64,000 bases of DNA, taken from contig JAJYJS010000010.1 of assembly GCA_021789215.1 (NCBI GenBank), forward strand, positions 1 to 64,000, in the 5' to 3' direction. Each line of letters opens with the position of its first letter. The stretch's first letter is position 1. The position numbers and the translations under genes are program-made. The stretch comes from Nitrospirota bacterium. Its GTDB lineage: Bacteria; Nitrospirota; Thermodesulfovibrionia; Thermodesulfovibrionales; JdFR-88. Positions 23,485 through 34,350 of the stretch are shown here, piece by piece. The notes beneath the pieces were generated by a model, which was not told where the DNA came from, did no database searches, and saw nothing but the letters and a program-made list of their open reading frames with translations.

Positions 23485-24992
23485 TCTTACTGTGTCATAA
23501 ATATTCATAGCTATCCGCCTATCTTCTGAATTCCCTGTGGCAGCAGGGGCAGCGGAATAAGAGTTCCGAAAGGGCGACGATGAGGCGGCGGTGTATTGTC
23601 GCCAGGGACCATGGGACATGCCGCTCGCTGCGAAGCGGAACCCCTCGGCTTGAAACCTTTGGGTACGGCAGGCGCTTTGAAGAATATCTTGGCATCTCCT
23701 GAGGGGAAAAAAGAAAAACGGGCGCAGACCAGAAAGGCATAGGCAGCGATGCAGAGACTTGCATGGTGATGAAATCCGTTCCATCCCCGCCCCTCGAAAT
23801 GTCCCAGCCCGATTTCCTGCTTGAGTTCCTGATAATCCCGCTCAATCATCCAGCGCATCTTGATCGTGAGTATCATCTCGATGAACCCAATCTCTGGCTT
23901 CATAGTTGAAAGCCAATATTTAATGGGTTCTGCTTCGCCTGAAGGCCATTCAATTACTAGCCATTCTTCCTGGCGAAGTTCGCTTCTCCATTGGTCCCGA
24001 TGAGATGCACGAACACGCAGCCGCGCAAATCGGGACGTCATTTCTCCAGCAACTCCCTCCCTCCAGGTTATATTCTTCCATGCCTTTCGCGGCAGGCTGG
24101 CGGCAAGATCGGCAACTGATACCGGCGAATGGTTCTTATCCCGTATAAGTAGCTTGCGGGGCCGACCCTTGCCTTGGTAGGCAAGCGGCTGAAGTGGAGC
24201 AGATGCGCCAGCCCAGACATTCGTATTCTTCTGAATGCCTACAGCATAGACAACCTTTAGCTTGTTCAACTTCTCCCGGAAATCCGTATCATTTCCATAA
24301 CCCGCATCCGCAAGCACAATTGCGCGGGGGATATCTTCATCGAGCGCTTTCTTTACAAGCTCGATGGCAATTTCCGGCTTCGTCTGAAATTCAATTGAAT
24401 CGGGAATTTCCGCCTGCGCTCTTTTTTCGGTATCTTCCGCCCATTCTTTGGGCAGGTACAGGCGATATCCAATGGGAAGGCTTGCACGTCCCGTGGCAAT
24501 TGAAAGGCTTACCGCCACCTGGCAATTGTCCTGCTTCCCAAGTTGTCCGCAATACTGCCGGGCAACCCCTACGGAATGCTTCCCTTTCTTGGGAAATCCG
24601 GTATCGTCTATGATCCATGCCTTCACCATATCTTTTGCGGTGAGTCGCGGAATTGCCCATTTCCGGACAGCTTTCATTAAATATTCGTCGCTCCAGGCTG
24701 ATTTTGCGACAAAATGATGCATCCGTTGGTGAGCTGTCCCGGTCCGCCTCGGCTCTATGGCCGCCGCCATTGGTTCCACGCTCTTGCGCTCAAGCGGAAG
24801 CAGCAGTCCCGTCATATACTCGCGCAGCGGCGCCTTCCGGTCGGCATGCCCAATCGCTCCACCGATCTCTTCCACGTACTGCCTGAAGGCCCCCTCCATG
24901 TCGAGACGCTTTGCCATCCTTTGTCCCTCCGCAAAAGATTTTAACGTCTCGAAAGTATAACATATTTAAATATATTTTATGACACAGTAGTA
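23485..24992 (-). mobile_element. IS701-family insertion sequence (complete)
   Basis: 1,508 bp with imperfect terminal inverted repeats. The left end starts TCTTACTGTGTCATAAA and the right end, read on the minus strand, starts TACTACTGTGTCATAAA (15 of 17 match). CTAG occurs directly outside both ends (23481-23484 and 24993-24996) and fits a 4-bp target duplication of CTAG, in keeping with the YTAR preference I recall for the family. It encodes one intact transposase. Base composition is lower in GC than its surroundings. Confidence 0.9.
23511..24917 (-). CDS. IS701-family DDE transposase
   Basis: A 468-residue transposase. The first catalytic aspartate lies in the strongly conserved IIDDTGFPKKGKHSVGVARQY segment, the second in VLADAGYGND, and the glutamate in ERDYQELKQEIGLGHFEGR, the DDE triad of the family. 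No frameshift or stop interrupts it, so the element may still be active. The C-terminal tail of about 60 residues is arginine/proline-rich. Confidence 0.94.
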   Translation of the reverse strand: MAKRLDMEGAFRQYVEEIGGAIGHADRKAPLREYMTGLLLPLERKSVEPMAAAIEPRRTGTAHQRMHHFVAKSAWSDEYLMKAVRKWAIPRLTAKDMVKAWIIDDTGFPKKGKHSVGVARQYCGQLGKQDNCQVAVSLSIATGRASLPIGYRLYLPKEWAEDTEKRAQAEIPDSIEFQTKPEIAIELVKKALDEDIPRAIVLADAGYGNDTDFREKLNKLKVVYAVGIQKNTNVWAGASAPLQPLAYQGKGRPRKLLIRDKNHSPVSVADLAASLPRKAWKNITWREGVAGEMTSRFARLRVRASHRDQWRSELRQEEWLVIEWPSGEAEPIKYWLSTMKPEIGFIEMILTIKMRWMIERDYQELKQEIGLGHFEGRGWNGFHHHASLCIAAYAFLVCARFSFFPSGDAKIFFKAPAVPKGFKPRGSASQRAACPMVPGDNTPPPHRRPFGTLIPLPLLPQGIQKIGG

Positions 24993-25141
24993 CTAGCAGG
25001 TTGCTGAAAAACTGTTTCGGCTGTCATTGCGAGCGGAGCGAAGCAATCACGTCTTTAGAAAAATCGATTACTTATGAGATTGCTTCGTCGCTTGCGCTCC
25101 TCGCAATGACCAAAATGAGGACTTTTTCAGCATCCTGTTAG
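24993..25141. repeat. MITE-like palindromic element, copy B
   Basis: 149 bp, identical to copy A up to TTTTTCAGCA. It then reads TCCTGTTAG instead of ACCTGCTAG. It follows the IS701 element directly, sharing the CTAG of the target duplication. Its right end reaches the TAA stop of the DUF4388 gene (25138-25140), so the element pair fills the space between convergent genes and may act as a bidirectional terminator. Confidence 0.85.
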
Positions 25142-26670
25142 TTCTCCAATTGCCGGAGCCCGATGCGGGCCTTCTGGTTGGAGGGCTCTATGGCCAGGGA
25201 CTTTTCGAACTGCCTTCTCGCCTTCTCGGGCATTTCCTCTTTAAGATAAAGCAGCCCCAGGTTGGCGTAATAGTCGCCTTTTGTCGGGTCGAGCCTTATG
25301 GCCTCAAGCATCGCGTGCTCGGCCTCCCCGAACCCGTCTCCAGTCCTGCTCACCGCAAAGGCCAGATGGCTCCAGTAGGAGGGCTTGTTCCCGTCAAGCC
25401 TTACGGCCTCGCGGAAGTGGCCGAGGGCGGCTTCTATGTCGCCTCTTTTGAGCGCGTCCTGCCCCTCCCTGGATTCCTGGGCGGCCCTGGCCTGAAGCGC
25501 CACGCTTGTCTCCGCGGATTCGCTGAACAGCCCCGATGCGGCGCTCTCTATCTCCGCCTCAACCGGCTCCCCGTCCTGCACCGTCTCTTCCGCATTCAGC
25601 GACTCGAAAGAGCTTCCATCATCCGGGCCGCCGTCCCCGGGAAACGGCCCGTCCTCCGCAAAGATGTCCTTCCTCAATTCATTGTATGCGCCTGTTATGG
25701 CGTCGAAGACCGCCTGGAGCTTGTCCTTCAGGGACATGTCATCGGAGTCAAAAAACCTGTCCGGATGAAACTCCTTTGCGAGCCGGTAATAGTTCTTCTT
25801 TATCTCCTCCTGGGTAGAGGAAGCAGTGGCTTCAAGGAGGCCATAGGCGTCCAGGGCTGAAAGCCTCTGATAGAGTTCGTCCACCTTCCGCCTGAGCGTC
25901 TCCTCCCCCTCGGGAATCGGCTTGAATATCTCCTCCACGGGCATACCCGCCCCCTCGACCTTGTTCCCGGTGATTATCCCTATCGACCACAGGACGTAGA
26001 GTATCTTGGTGGCCTCGAAGCTGTTGAGCCAGGAGTCCTCTATTATCTGCTTTATGGTCCTTGTGCCCTCCACAAGCGAGATTATCTTTTTGTCCTGCGT
26101 GGTGAACTCAACGTCCTGAAAGAGACTCAGCGGATCGTCGTTGAGTTTCATCAAGGTCCCGGTGCCCGGCATCTCCCGCCTGATGCGGGTCCAGTTGTCG
26201 ATCCTTTTCACGCCCTCGTAGATAAGGTTGCCCATGCTCATCTTGAGGGTTATGACCTCGTTCGGGATGACCCCGTCCTCGAAGGCGTATTCCCCCTGGT
26301 CGCAGGAAAAGAGGCTGTAGATTATCTCGCGCACCTGGTACTTCACGCCCCAGAAAAGCTCCTTGGGTGTAAGGTATCCAAGCTCCACCAGTATGGCGCC
26401 CTGCCTCCTGCCGGTCTTTTTCAGCAGCTCCACGGAGCGGTCGTACTGCTCCATCGTTATCTTGCCCGATTTTACGAGCATCTCGCCGAGGCGGTCGTCT
26501 TCGTATGTGGAGGAGGCGAATATCGCATCGCCTTTCCTGAAATAAATCCTTTTTACTATCCCGTCGACAAAAAAGGACAGGGTGCCCGAGACCCTCTGCC
26601 TGTTCAGGGACATGAGCAGCTTCGGGAAGGCTATGCAGGACAGATTGCCGTTTGCCGGGAATTCGCTCAT
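25138..26670 (-). CDS. DUF4388 (PATAN)-J domain-TPR protein
   Basis: A 510-residue multidomain cytoplasmic protein. Residues about 1-165 match DUF4388/PATAN, with [26 protein letters not shown] and [13 protein letters not shown], a domain seen in bacterial signalling proteins. A J domain follows at about 280-345 with HPD in FHPDRFF, and two to three TPR units lie at the C-terminus ([34 protein letters not shown]). It may recruit DnaK to a signalling complex; function unknown. It overlaps the AMMECR1 gene by four bases. Confidence 0.8.
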   Translation of the reverse strand: MSEFPANGNLSCIAFPKLLMSLNRQRVSGTLSFFVDGIVKRIYFRKGDAIFASSTYEDDRLGEMLVKSGKITMEQYDRSVELLKKTGRRQGAILVELGYLTPKELFWGVKYQVREIIYSLFSCDQGEYAFEDGVIPNEVITLKMSMGNLIYEGVKRIDNWTRIRREMPGTGTLMKLNDDPLSLFQDVEFTTQDKKIISLVEGTRTIKQIIEDSWLNSFEATKILYVLWSIGIITGNKVEGAGMPVEEIFKPIPEGEETLRRKVDELYQRLSALDAYGLLEATASSTQEEIKKNYYRLAKEFHPDRFFDSDDMSLKDKLQAVFDAITGAYNELRKDIFAEDGPFPGDGGPDDGSSFESLNAEETVQDGEPVEAEIESAASGLFSESAETSVALQARAAQESREGQDALKRGDIEAALGHFREAVRLDGNKPSYWSHLAFAVSRTGDGFGEAEHAMLEAIRLDPTKGDYYANLGLLYLKEEMPEKARRQFEKSLAIEPSNQKARIGLRQLEN

Positions 26671-27176
26671 TTGAACCGTTTCACCTCGAACCTGCTTATC
26701 TCGATATCGGCGTCACCGGGGTCTATGCCAGCCTTCGCCTTTGCTATCCTCAGCTGTTCCTGGACGGTGTCAACCCCTTCTATGCACGGCAGCAGCAGCC
26801 CCTTCCTATTGCCTTTCCTGACTATCACCCCGTATCTGGAGGGGTCAAGCCCGGACAGGCTGGTTATCTTTTCCGGCGGGCAGAGGACATCCACGGTATA
26901 TTCAAGCCCTGGAAGCTCGTGCTCTTCAACAGGCAGAAAACGCGGGTCTTCGGTGGCCGAGGCGATGGCGTTCCTGACGGCCTCCTCGGTCACGCACCCC
27001 GTCAGGGGCTCGATGGTCCCGATACAGCCCCTCAACTGGCCGTCCTTTTTGAGGCACACAAATACCCCGGCCCGCTCACTCATCTGCCTGGAAAGCTCCT
27101 CGTCCGAGGATATTACCTGCCCTTTCCTCACGAACTGCTCAACCGCCTTTTTCACCAGCGCCACAAGCGGGTGCAT
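26667..27176 (-). CDS. AMMECR1-domain protein (AmmeMemoRadiSam system A-like)
   Basis: The diagnostic AMMECR1 motif [10 protein letters not shown] is present in a 169-residue single-domain protein, with later EYTVDVL and [16 protein letters not shown] segments. In many bacteria it is linked to Memo and radical-SAM proteins (AmmeMemoRadiSam), which are not in the window. The biochemical role is unknown. It overlaps its neighbours on both sides by one to four bases, so it belongs to the operon from mtnA to the DUF4388 gene. Confidence 0.88.
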   Translation of the reverse strand: MHPLVALVKKAVEQFVRKGQVISSDEELSRQMSERAGVFVCLKKDGQLRGCIGTIEPLTGCVTEEAVRNAIASATEDPRFLPVEEHELPGLEYTVDVLCPPEKITSLSGLDPSRYGVIVRKGNRKGLLLPCIEGVDTVQEQLRIAKAKAGIDPGDADIEISRFEVKRFK

Positions 27177-28168
27177 CAGTGCTCTCTTTGCAGGGCGTAA
27201 TCGGCAAGCGTGAACAGTTCCTGCTTTTCAGGGCAGTCCTCAAATACATCGAGCATGGCCTTTGCCTCGGTCAGGAGCCCTTCCGCCCTGCCAAGCGCCT
27301 TTTCAAGCACATTGTACTTCTTGAAAAGCCCCAGTATCCTTCCAAGGCCCTCCTCGGAGGGGCCGTTTTCTATTATTTTCGCTATCTCCGTGCGCTCCGT
27401 GGCATCCGATTCCCTGAGCAGATATATGAGCGGCAGGGTAATCTTGCCCTCTTCCAGGTCCTTGCCCAGCTTCTTTCCGAAACCGTCGCCGGCGGCCATG
27501 TAGTCAAGGACGTCATCGGTCACCTGGAAGGTCATGCCGGCCTTGAGCCCGAAAGAGGCAAGCGCGTCTGTTTTTCCCGGATCCAGGCCGCCCAGAATCC
27601 CCCCTATCCGGCAGGCGGAAGACATCAGCACCCCGGTCTTGGACGAGGCTATCCTGAAGTATTCCTCCTCCGCTATCTCCACGTCGCCGGACTTGCCAAG
27701 CTGCAGGAGCTCCCCCTCCGTCATGGAGGTGACCGCCTGGGAGAGAGCGCCAACTATGTCGATATTCCGGAAGGAGACCGCCTTCCTCAGGGCGTTCGAG
27801 TAGAGATAATCGCCCACGAGCACCACTACCTGATTGCCCCAGAGCATGTGGGCCGCGGACCTTCCCCTTCTCAGCTCGGCCCCGTCCACGATATCGTCAT
27901 GGAGGAGCGATGCCGTGTGGATGGACTCTATGACCGCCGCGAGAGGGACATGGTCCTGCCCCTTGTAGCCGGCCAGCTTCGCGCTTATGAGCAGGAAAAG
28001 CGGCCTGATCCTCTTTCCGCCGCCGTCTATCAGATAGCGGCCGATCAGGGGTATAAGGAAGACGTTGCTCTCGAAAAGCTCCCTCAGGCTTTTTTCAACC
28101 AGTTCAAGGCCGCCGTCGTAATCCTCGAATATCTTTTTTATCTTTGTGCCAGTCTGGTTCACTATCAT
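27176..28168 (-). CDS. ispB: Trans-polyprenyl diphosphate synthase (octaprenyl/heptaprenyl type)
   Basis: Chain elongation of isopentenyl units for the quinone side chain. The first and second aspartate-rich motifs are LLHDDIVD and VTDDVLDY, with GGGKRIRP before and the [17 protein letters not shown] segment after, typical of long-chain synthases. 330 residues. Product length cannot be read from sequence alone. It overlaps mtnA by four bases. Confidence 0.9.
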   Translation of the reverse strand: MIVNQTGTKIKKIFEDYDGGLELVEKSLRELFESNVFLIPLIGRYLIDGGGKRIRPLFLLISAKLAGYKGQDHVPLAAVIESIHTASLLHDDIVDGAELRRGRSAAHMLWGNQVVVLVGDYLYSNALRKAVSFRNIDIVGALSQAVTSMTEGELLQLGKSGDVEIAEEEYFRIASSKTGVLMSSACRIGGILGGLDPGKTDALASFGLKAGMTFQVTDDVLDYMAAGDGFGKKLGKDLEEGKITLPLIYLLRESDATERTEIAKIIENGPSEEGLGRILGLFKKYNVLEKALGRAEGLLTEAKAMLDVFEDCPEKQELFTLADYALQREH

Positions 28169-29268
28169 TTTTTCCCTGGCAGATATCTTATTTTTTCAAG
28201 CTCTTTCGCGTCCTTCGCCTTGCCGTCAGCCAGCTTTTTCAGGTTGGCCGGGCTGAAGGCCCCAAGCTCCGTGATTATCGCGGTAACGTATTTGGCGGGC
28301 GTGACGTCGAAAGCCATGTTCAGGGCGCATACGCCCTTGGGCGCAACCCTGCTGCCGCCAATGCAGGTGACCTCTTCGGCCGCCCTTTCCTCTATGGGGA
28401 TGCTGTCTCCTGAGGCCATATTGAAATCTATGCTGCTAAGCGGCGCGGCCACATAGAAAGGCACGCCGTTTTCCCTGCACAGCACGGCAACTGAATAAGT
28501 CCCTATCTTGTTGGCCACGTCGCCGTTGCGCGCCGTCCTGTCCGTGCCCACTATGGCCAGGTCTATCTCCCCCCTGCGCAGGAGCGCACCAGCGGAGTTG
28601 TCAGTTATCAGCGTCATGGGGATGCCCGCCTCCTTCATTTCAAGCGCGGTAAGCCTTGCGCCCTGGAGCACGGGCCTGGTCTCGTCCACCATCACATGTA
28701 TTTTCCTGCCCTGCTCATGAGCGACGAAAATGGCAGCGGTCGCGGTGCCATATCCTCCCGTGGCAAGCGCCCCCGCGTTGCAATGCGTGAGCACCACATC
28801 GCCGTCCTTGATGAACTGGGCGCCCCACTGGCCTATCGTCCTGTTAATCCTTATGTCTTCCTCGTGTATGAGGTCCGCCTCACGCCAGAGCGCTTCCTTT
28901 ATTTCAGAAACCGGCAAACCGCGCGACAGGACAAGTCTTGCCCTCATCCTGTCCAGCGCCCATTTAAGGTTGACCGCCGTCGGTCTGGTCGCGTTCAGTC
29001 CCCTGAAAACAGGCTCAAGCGATTTGGCCAGGCCCTCATATCCCCCGGCCCTTACGGACCCGGCCCCAAGGGCCACTCCCATGGCTGCTGCTATGCCTAT
29101 GGCCGGGGCGCCCCTTATCTTCAGTCTCTCGATGCACCTTGCGACCTGCTGCCACCTGGCGCACTCGATGTCCTTTATTTCATGGGGAAGCCTGCTCTGG
29201 TCGAGAATGAGGATTTTATTGCTTTTTTTGCCTTTTTTGTCTTTTTTCCGCTCGATGGACCTAAGCAT
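28165..29268 (-). CDS. mtnA: MtnA, methylthioribose-1-phosphate isomerase
   Basis: Methionine salvage: converts methylthioribose-1-phosphate to the ribulose form. Signature segments are IRGAPAIGIAAAMG, THCNAGALATGGYGTA with the catalytic cysteine, TDNSAG, and GTDRTARNGDVANKIGTY with the catalytic aspartate. 367 residues is normal, although the first 20 residues are very lysine-rich. No other mtn gene is close, so the rest of the pathway lies elsewhere or the enzyme serves another aldose phosphate. Confidence 0.93.
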   Translation of the reverse strand: MLRSIERKKDKKGKKSNKILILDQSRLPHEIKDIECARWQQVARCIERLKIRGAPAIGIAAAMGVALGAGSVRAGGYEGLAKSLEPVFRGLNATRPTAVNLKWALDRMRARLVLSRGLPVSEIKEALWREADLIHEEDIRINRTIGQWGAQFIKDGDVVLTHCNAGALATGGYGTATAAIFVAHEQGRKIHVMVDETRPVLQGARLTALEMKEAGIPMTLITDNSAGALLRRGEIDLAIVGTDRTARNGDVANKIGTYSVAVLCRENGVPFYVAAPLSSIDFNMASGDSIPIEERAAEEVTCIGGSRVAPKGVCALNMAFDVTPAKYVTAIITELGAFSPANLKKLADGKAKDAKELEKIRYLPGKK

Positions 29269-29329
29269 GATTTTTCAATTAAAACAGTTTTGGGCGGGTT
29301 TTTGCAACAGAGCGCCTTCAGGGCGCGGT

Positions 29330-29773
29330 CTATTTGATGCCGAGTTTCTTTATCAGAAGACCTGAATATTTATTGAGGAAATGGTCCCTGCGGAGGAAGC
29401 GGAAGACGGGGGTCCTCCTGGTGCCCAGTTTCTCAAGGAACTCCTCGGCCTCGGGCAGGGGGCCTTGCCGGAGGCCCTGCCTTACCACCTCGATGGCTTC
29501 CTTCTTCTTCCCCCCCCTTATGTACAGCTTGCCAAGGTTAAGGTATATGGCGGGCTCTTCCGGGGTTTTTGCCACAATCTCCTCAAGCGTCTTCACGGAC
29601 CTGCCCATCTGGCCCCGTTCCGTTGCGGTAAGGAGGGCTATGTAGGATTTGCAGAGCAGGCTTGTGCTGTCCAGGCTATAGGATTTTTCGAAGTTGTAGA
29701 GCGCTCCGAGGGCGTCTCCCCTGCGCAGGAACTCAAGCCCCTTTATAAAGTACTCCCGTGCGGATTCGTTCAT
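29330..29773 (-). CDS. Small TPR protein
   Basis: A 147-residue soluble protein with TPR units, for example EYFIKGLEFLRRGDALGALYNFEKSYSLD and PAIYLNLGKLYIRGGKKKEAIEVV in its first 110 residues, then a basic tail. It probably mediates protein-protein contacts. It lies 61 bases upstream of mtnA on the same strand and may share its transcript. Partners unknown. Confidence 0.75.
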   Translation of the reverse strand: MNESAREYFIKGLEFLRRGDALGALYNFEKSYSLDSTSLLCKSYIALLTATERGQMGRSVKTLEEIVAKTPEEPAIYLNLGKLYIRGGKKKEAIEVVRQGLRQGPLPEAEEFLEKLGTRRTPVFRFLRRDHFLNKYSGLLIKKLGIK

Positions 29774-29920
29774 ATGCTGCCCGCGGCCATCATCTTTCCT
29801 GCTCCCTCCATGATGTACGAGCGTCCAATTCCCGGGCTACCCGGTTGTTTTACACTATGGGATGCCTTGCGGTCAATCTTCAGGACAGGCTTTTTCCTTT
29901 TTCCTGCACGCAATCCCTGT

Positions 29921-29941
29921 GGAAATTCTATCAGAATTTCC
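29921..29941. repeat. 9-3-9 inverted repeat upstream of the TPR gene
   Basis: GGAAATTCT and AGAATTTCC flank ATC, a perfect 9-bp inverted repeat in the 222-base gap between the uvrA stop and the TPR gene start. It could be an operator or a small hairpin. A 65-codon open frame through it has no ribosome-binding site and is not called as a gene. Confidence 0.4.
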
Positions 29942-29995
29942 GCCCGGGACATACGATTGGTTCCCACGTGCGGTTTTTTTCCAGAGGCCGGGATA

Positions 29996-32728
29996 TCAGG
30001 ACAGATAACTCTTCAGGTAACGGGCCGTGTACGATCTGGCGTCTTTCAGCAGGGCTTCGGGAGTCCCCTGAAAGATAATGCCGCCGCCGTTCTTCCCGCC
30101 TTCGGGGCCCATGTCGACGACCCAGTCCGCGGCGTTTATGACATCCAGGTTATGTTCCACCACGACCAGGGAGTTGCCCGCGTCCACAAGCTTTTGGAGC
30201 ATGGCGAGCAGGGCCTGGACGTCGTGGTGATGGAGCCCCACCGTGGGCTCATCCAGCATGTAAAGGAGGCCCGCCCTCTGGGCCGTGCCCAGTTCCGCGC
30301 ATATCTTGAGCCTTTGCGCCTCGCCGCCGGAGAGGGTCGTCGCGGGCTGCCCCAGCCGCAGGTATCCCAACCCTATTTCCCTCATCTGGCCGAATTTTTC
30401 AGCAAGCGAGGGCGCATCCCTGAAAAACTGGAAGGCCTCGTCCACGGTCATCTCCAGGACGGAGCTGATGTCCTTGTCCCTGTAATGCACATTCAGGGCC
30501 GCGGAAGTATAGCGTTTGCCGCCGCAGTCCTCGCATTTGACGTAAAGGTCTTCGAAGAAATACATCTCCAGTTTCTGATATCCCTCGCCGTCGCAGGTCG
30601 GGCACCTGCCGCCCGGGACATTGAAAGAGAAGAACCCCGGCCCGTAGCCGTGCGCCCTCGCCTCCGGCTGGGAGGCGAAAAGCTTCCTTATGCCGTCGAA
30701 TATCTTCAGATAAGTCACGGGATTGGAGCGCGGAGTCCTGCCGATGGGGCTCTGGTCTATCAGCTTCACGCCCTTTATATTCTCTACCCCCTTTATCGCC
30801 GAATAGGGCAACGGGGACTCGGGCTCTATCCTAAGGTGCTTTGAAAGGGCCCGGTAGAGCGTTTCCACTATCAGGCTGCTTTTGCCCGAGCCGGAAACCC
30901 CGGAAACAGCGGTAAACGTCCCAAGAGGGACCTTCAGGTCCACGTCCCTGAGATTATGCCCCTTTGCCCCGTAAAGAGTCAGATACCCATGCGGCTTTCT
31001 CCTTGCGGGGGCGGCCTTTATCCGGTCCTCACCCCTCATGAACCTGGCTGTGAGCGTTTCCGCCTTCATGAATTCGTCCATGCTGCCGGAAAAGACGGTC
31101 TCCCCGCCCAGATGGCCCCCGCCCGGGCCAAGTTCCACTATCCAGTCGGCGGACTCTATTATGCTCTTGTCGTGCTCGACAACGATAAGCGTGTTCCCCA
31201 GGGCGGAAAGCTCCCTCATGATGGAGGCAACCATGTCCGTGTCCCTGGGATGGAGGCCGACCGTCGGCTCGTCCAGGACATAGAGCGTTCCGGTCAGGCG
31301 GGATGCAAGCTGGTTCGAGAGGTTCACCCTCTGGTACTCCCCGCCGGAAAGCGTCCTCGCCTCCCGGCCCAGGTCCAGGTAATCGAGCCCCACCCTCACC
31401 AGGAACCCGAGCTTGAGGCCCACCTGCCTCAGCGGCTCCCTGGCTATCTCCGCCTTCTCGGGCGGCAGCCTCAGGTTTTTAAAAAATTCCAGAAGCTCGC
31501 CGGAGGGCATCGCGGAAAGCTCCGCTATGTCCTTTCCCTCTATCCTGTATGCGAGCGCCTCCGGCCGCAGGCGTTTCCCGCCGCAGACGGGGCAGGTCTC
31601 CCCCTTGCGGTAGCGCGACAGAAAAACCCTTACGTGGAGTTTGTAGCGCTTGCCCTCAAGCTCCTCAAAGAAATCGTTTATGCCGTAAAAACCCTTCCCG
31701 CCCTTGAAAAGGAGTTCTTTTTCATCCTTCGCGAGCCCGTTCCACGGCTTGTCCAGCGGGAAGCCGGTGCCCTTCAGCGCCTTGAGCATCTGCCTGCCCC
31801 ACCACCTGTAGGAAGGCTTCTGCCAGGGTTCTATCGCCCCCTCCGAAAGCGAGAGATACGGGTCCGGCACGATGAGTTCCTCTGAATATTTGAGTATGTT
31901 TCCAAACCCCTTGCAGACCGGGCATGCCCCGACCGGATGGTTGAACGAGAAAAGGAGCGGGGAAGGCTCCGGCACTTCCGCCCCGCAGGCATCGCAAACG
32001 CTGCCGTGGCTGAAGCGCAGTTCCGGCCCGTCCACAATTATCACCCTTATCCGCTCGCCGCCCTGCCTGAAGGCCATTTCCACCGAATCCGCAAGCCTGG
32101 GCTCATCCCGTATGACAAGCCTGTCCAGCACGACCTGATAAGGAGGCCCGGCGGGCGGCGCTTCAGCTCCGGGCGAATCCAGCTCGAAGACCCTGCCTTC
32201 TTCTGAAAAAAGCCTGTAAAAACCCTTTCTTTTAAGCTCCTCTATCCTGTCCCCGGACTCAAACAATATGAATGCCCGTTTGCCGGCCTGGGTTTCGAGC
32301 AGTCCCCTGACAATGGCCGAGGGCGACCAGCTTACGATGGGCGCCCCGCAGCGCGGGCAGTACGGGGAGGAAATCTTTGAATAAAGGAGCCGGAAATAGT
32401 CGTAAATCTCCGTCGTGGTGCCGACGGTGGAGCGGGAGCCCCTTACGGGGTTTCTCTGCTCGAGCGCGATGGCCGGGCGGATGTTGCGTATAGAGTCCAC
32501 GGCAGGCCTGTCCATCTTTTCGAGGAAGAGGCGGGCATAGGTGGAGAGCGACTCTATGAACCTCCATTGCCCCTCGGCAAATATCGTGTCGAACGCGAGG
32601 GAGGACTTTCCCGACCCGGAGACCCCCGTTACGGCTATGAACTTGTCGTGGGGCAATGTGATGCTTATGTTCTTGAGGTTGTTCTGTCTGGCCCCTTCGA
32701 TTATCAACTCATCGTAAGACATCAGCAT
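29996..32728 (-). CDS. uvrA: UvrA, excinuclease ABC subunit A
   Basis: The damage-recognition ATPase of nucleotide excision repair. It has two ABC modules: Walker A GVSGSGKSSLAFDTI near residue 34 and GVSGSGKSSLIVETL in the second half, with LSGGEYQRVNLSNQL and LSGGEAQRLKICAEL signatures and LYVLDEPTVGLHPRD / LYMLDEPTVGLHHHD Walker B regions. Zinc-binding cysteine pairs (CDAC...CPVC, CPVC, CPTC...CEDC) and the UvrB-binding region are present. At 910 residues it is slightly shorter than most, with an atypical ALEQRNPVRGSRSTVGT segment. Confidence 0.95.
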   Translation of the reverse strand: MLMSYDELIIEGARQNNLKNISITLPHDKFIAVTGVSGSGKSSLAFDTIFAEGQWRFIESLSTYARLFLEKMDRPAVDSIRNIRPAIALEQRNPVRGSRSTVGTTTEIYDYFRLLYSKISSPYCPRCGAPIVSWSPSAIVRGLLETQAGKRAFILFESGDRIEELKRKGFYRLFSEEGRVFELDSPGAEAPPAGPPYQVVLDRLVIRDEPRLADSVEMAFRQGGERIRVIIVDGPELRFSHGSVCDACGAEVPEPSPLLFSFNHPVGACPVCKGFGNILKYSEELIVPDPYLSLSEGAIEPWQKPSYRWWGRQMLKALKGTGFPLDKPWNGLAKDEKELLFKGGKGFYGINDFFEELEGKRYKLHVRVFLSRYRKGETCPVCGGKRLRPEALAYRIEGKDIAELSAMPSGELLEFFKNLRLPPEKAEIAREPLRQVGLKLGFLVRVGLDYLDLGREARTLSGGEYQRVNLSNQLASRLTGTLYVLDEPTVGLHPRDTDMVASIMRELSALGNTLIVVEHDKSIIESADWIVELGPGGGHLGGETVFSGSMDEFMKAETLTARFMRGEDRIKAAPARRKPHGYLTLYGAKGHNLRDVDLKVPLGTFTAVSGVSGSGKSSLIVETLYRALSKHLRIEPESPLPYSAIKGVENIKGVKLIDQSPIGRTPRSNPVTYLKIFDGIRKLFASQPEARAHGYGPGFFSFNVPGGRCPTCDGEGYQKLEMYFFEDLYVKCEDCGGKRYTSAALNVHYRDKDISSVLEMTVDEAFQFFRDAPSLAEKFGQMREIGLGYLRLGQPATTLSGGEAQRLKICAELGTAQRAGLLYMLDEPTVGLHHHDVQALLAMLQKLVDAGNSLVVVEHNLDVINAADWVVDMGPEGGKNGGGIIFQGTPEALLKDARSYTARYLKSYLS

Positions 32729-32782
32729 ATTTTAACCCGTATCTGAAAAAATTCTCCATTTCTGGTATAAAATCTAATAACC

Positions 32783-34269
<1,487 letters not shown>

Positions 34270-34313
34270 CCAGGTCCCGGAAATAAGCTTAATAAGAATC
34301 CTCTTAATGTTTT

Positions 34314-34338
34314 GTCATACCGGCGAAAGCCGGCATCC
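34314..34338. repeat. Dispersed palindromic repeat (CCGGCGAAAGCCGG)
   Basis: Same family as 2705-2730 but in the opposite orientation: TGTCATACCGGC, GAAA loop, GCCGGCATCC. It lies between the convergent argB and the unknown gene at 34351 and may help terminate both. Confidence 0.65.
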
Positions 34339-34350
34339 CCACACTGGAAC

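Noticed and set aside
29770-29967. 65-codon frame upstream of the TPR gene
   Set aside because: No ribosome site, low-complexity basic composition and no hydrophobic pattern; treated as non-coding.
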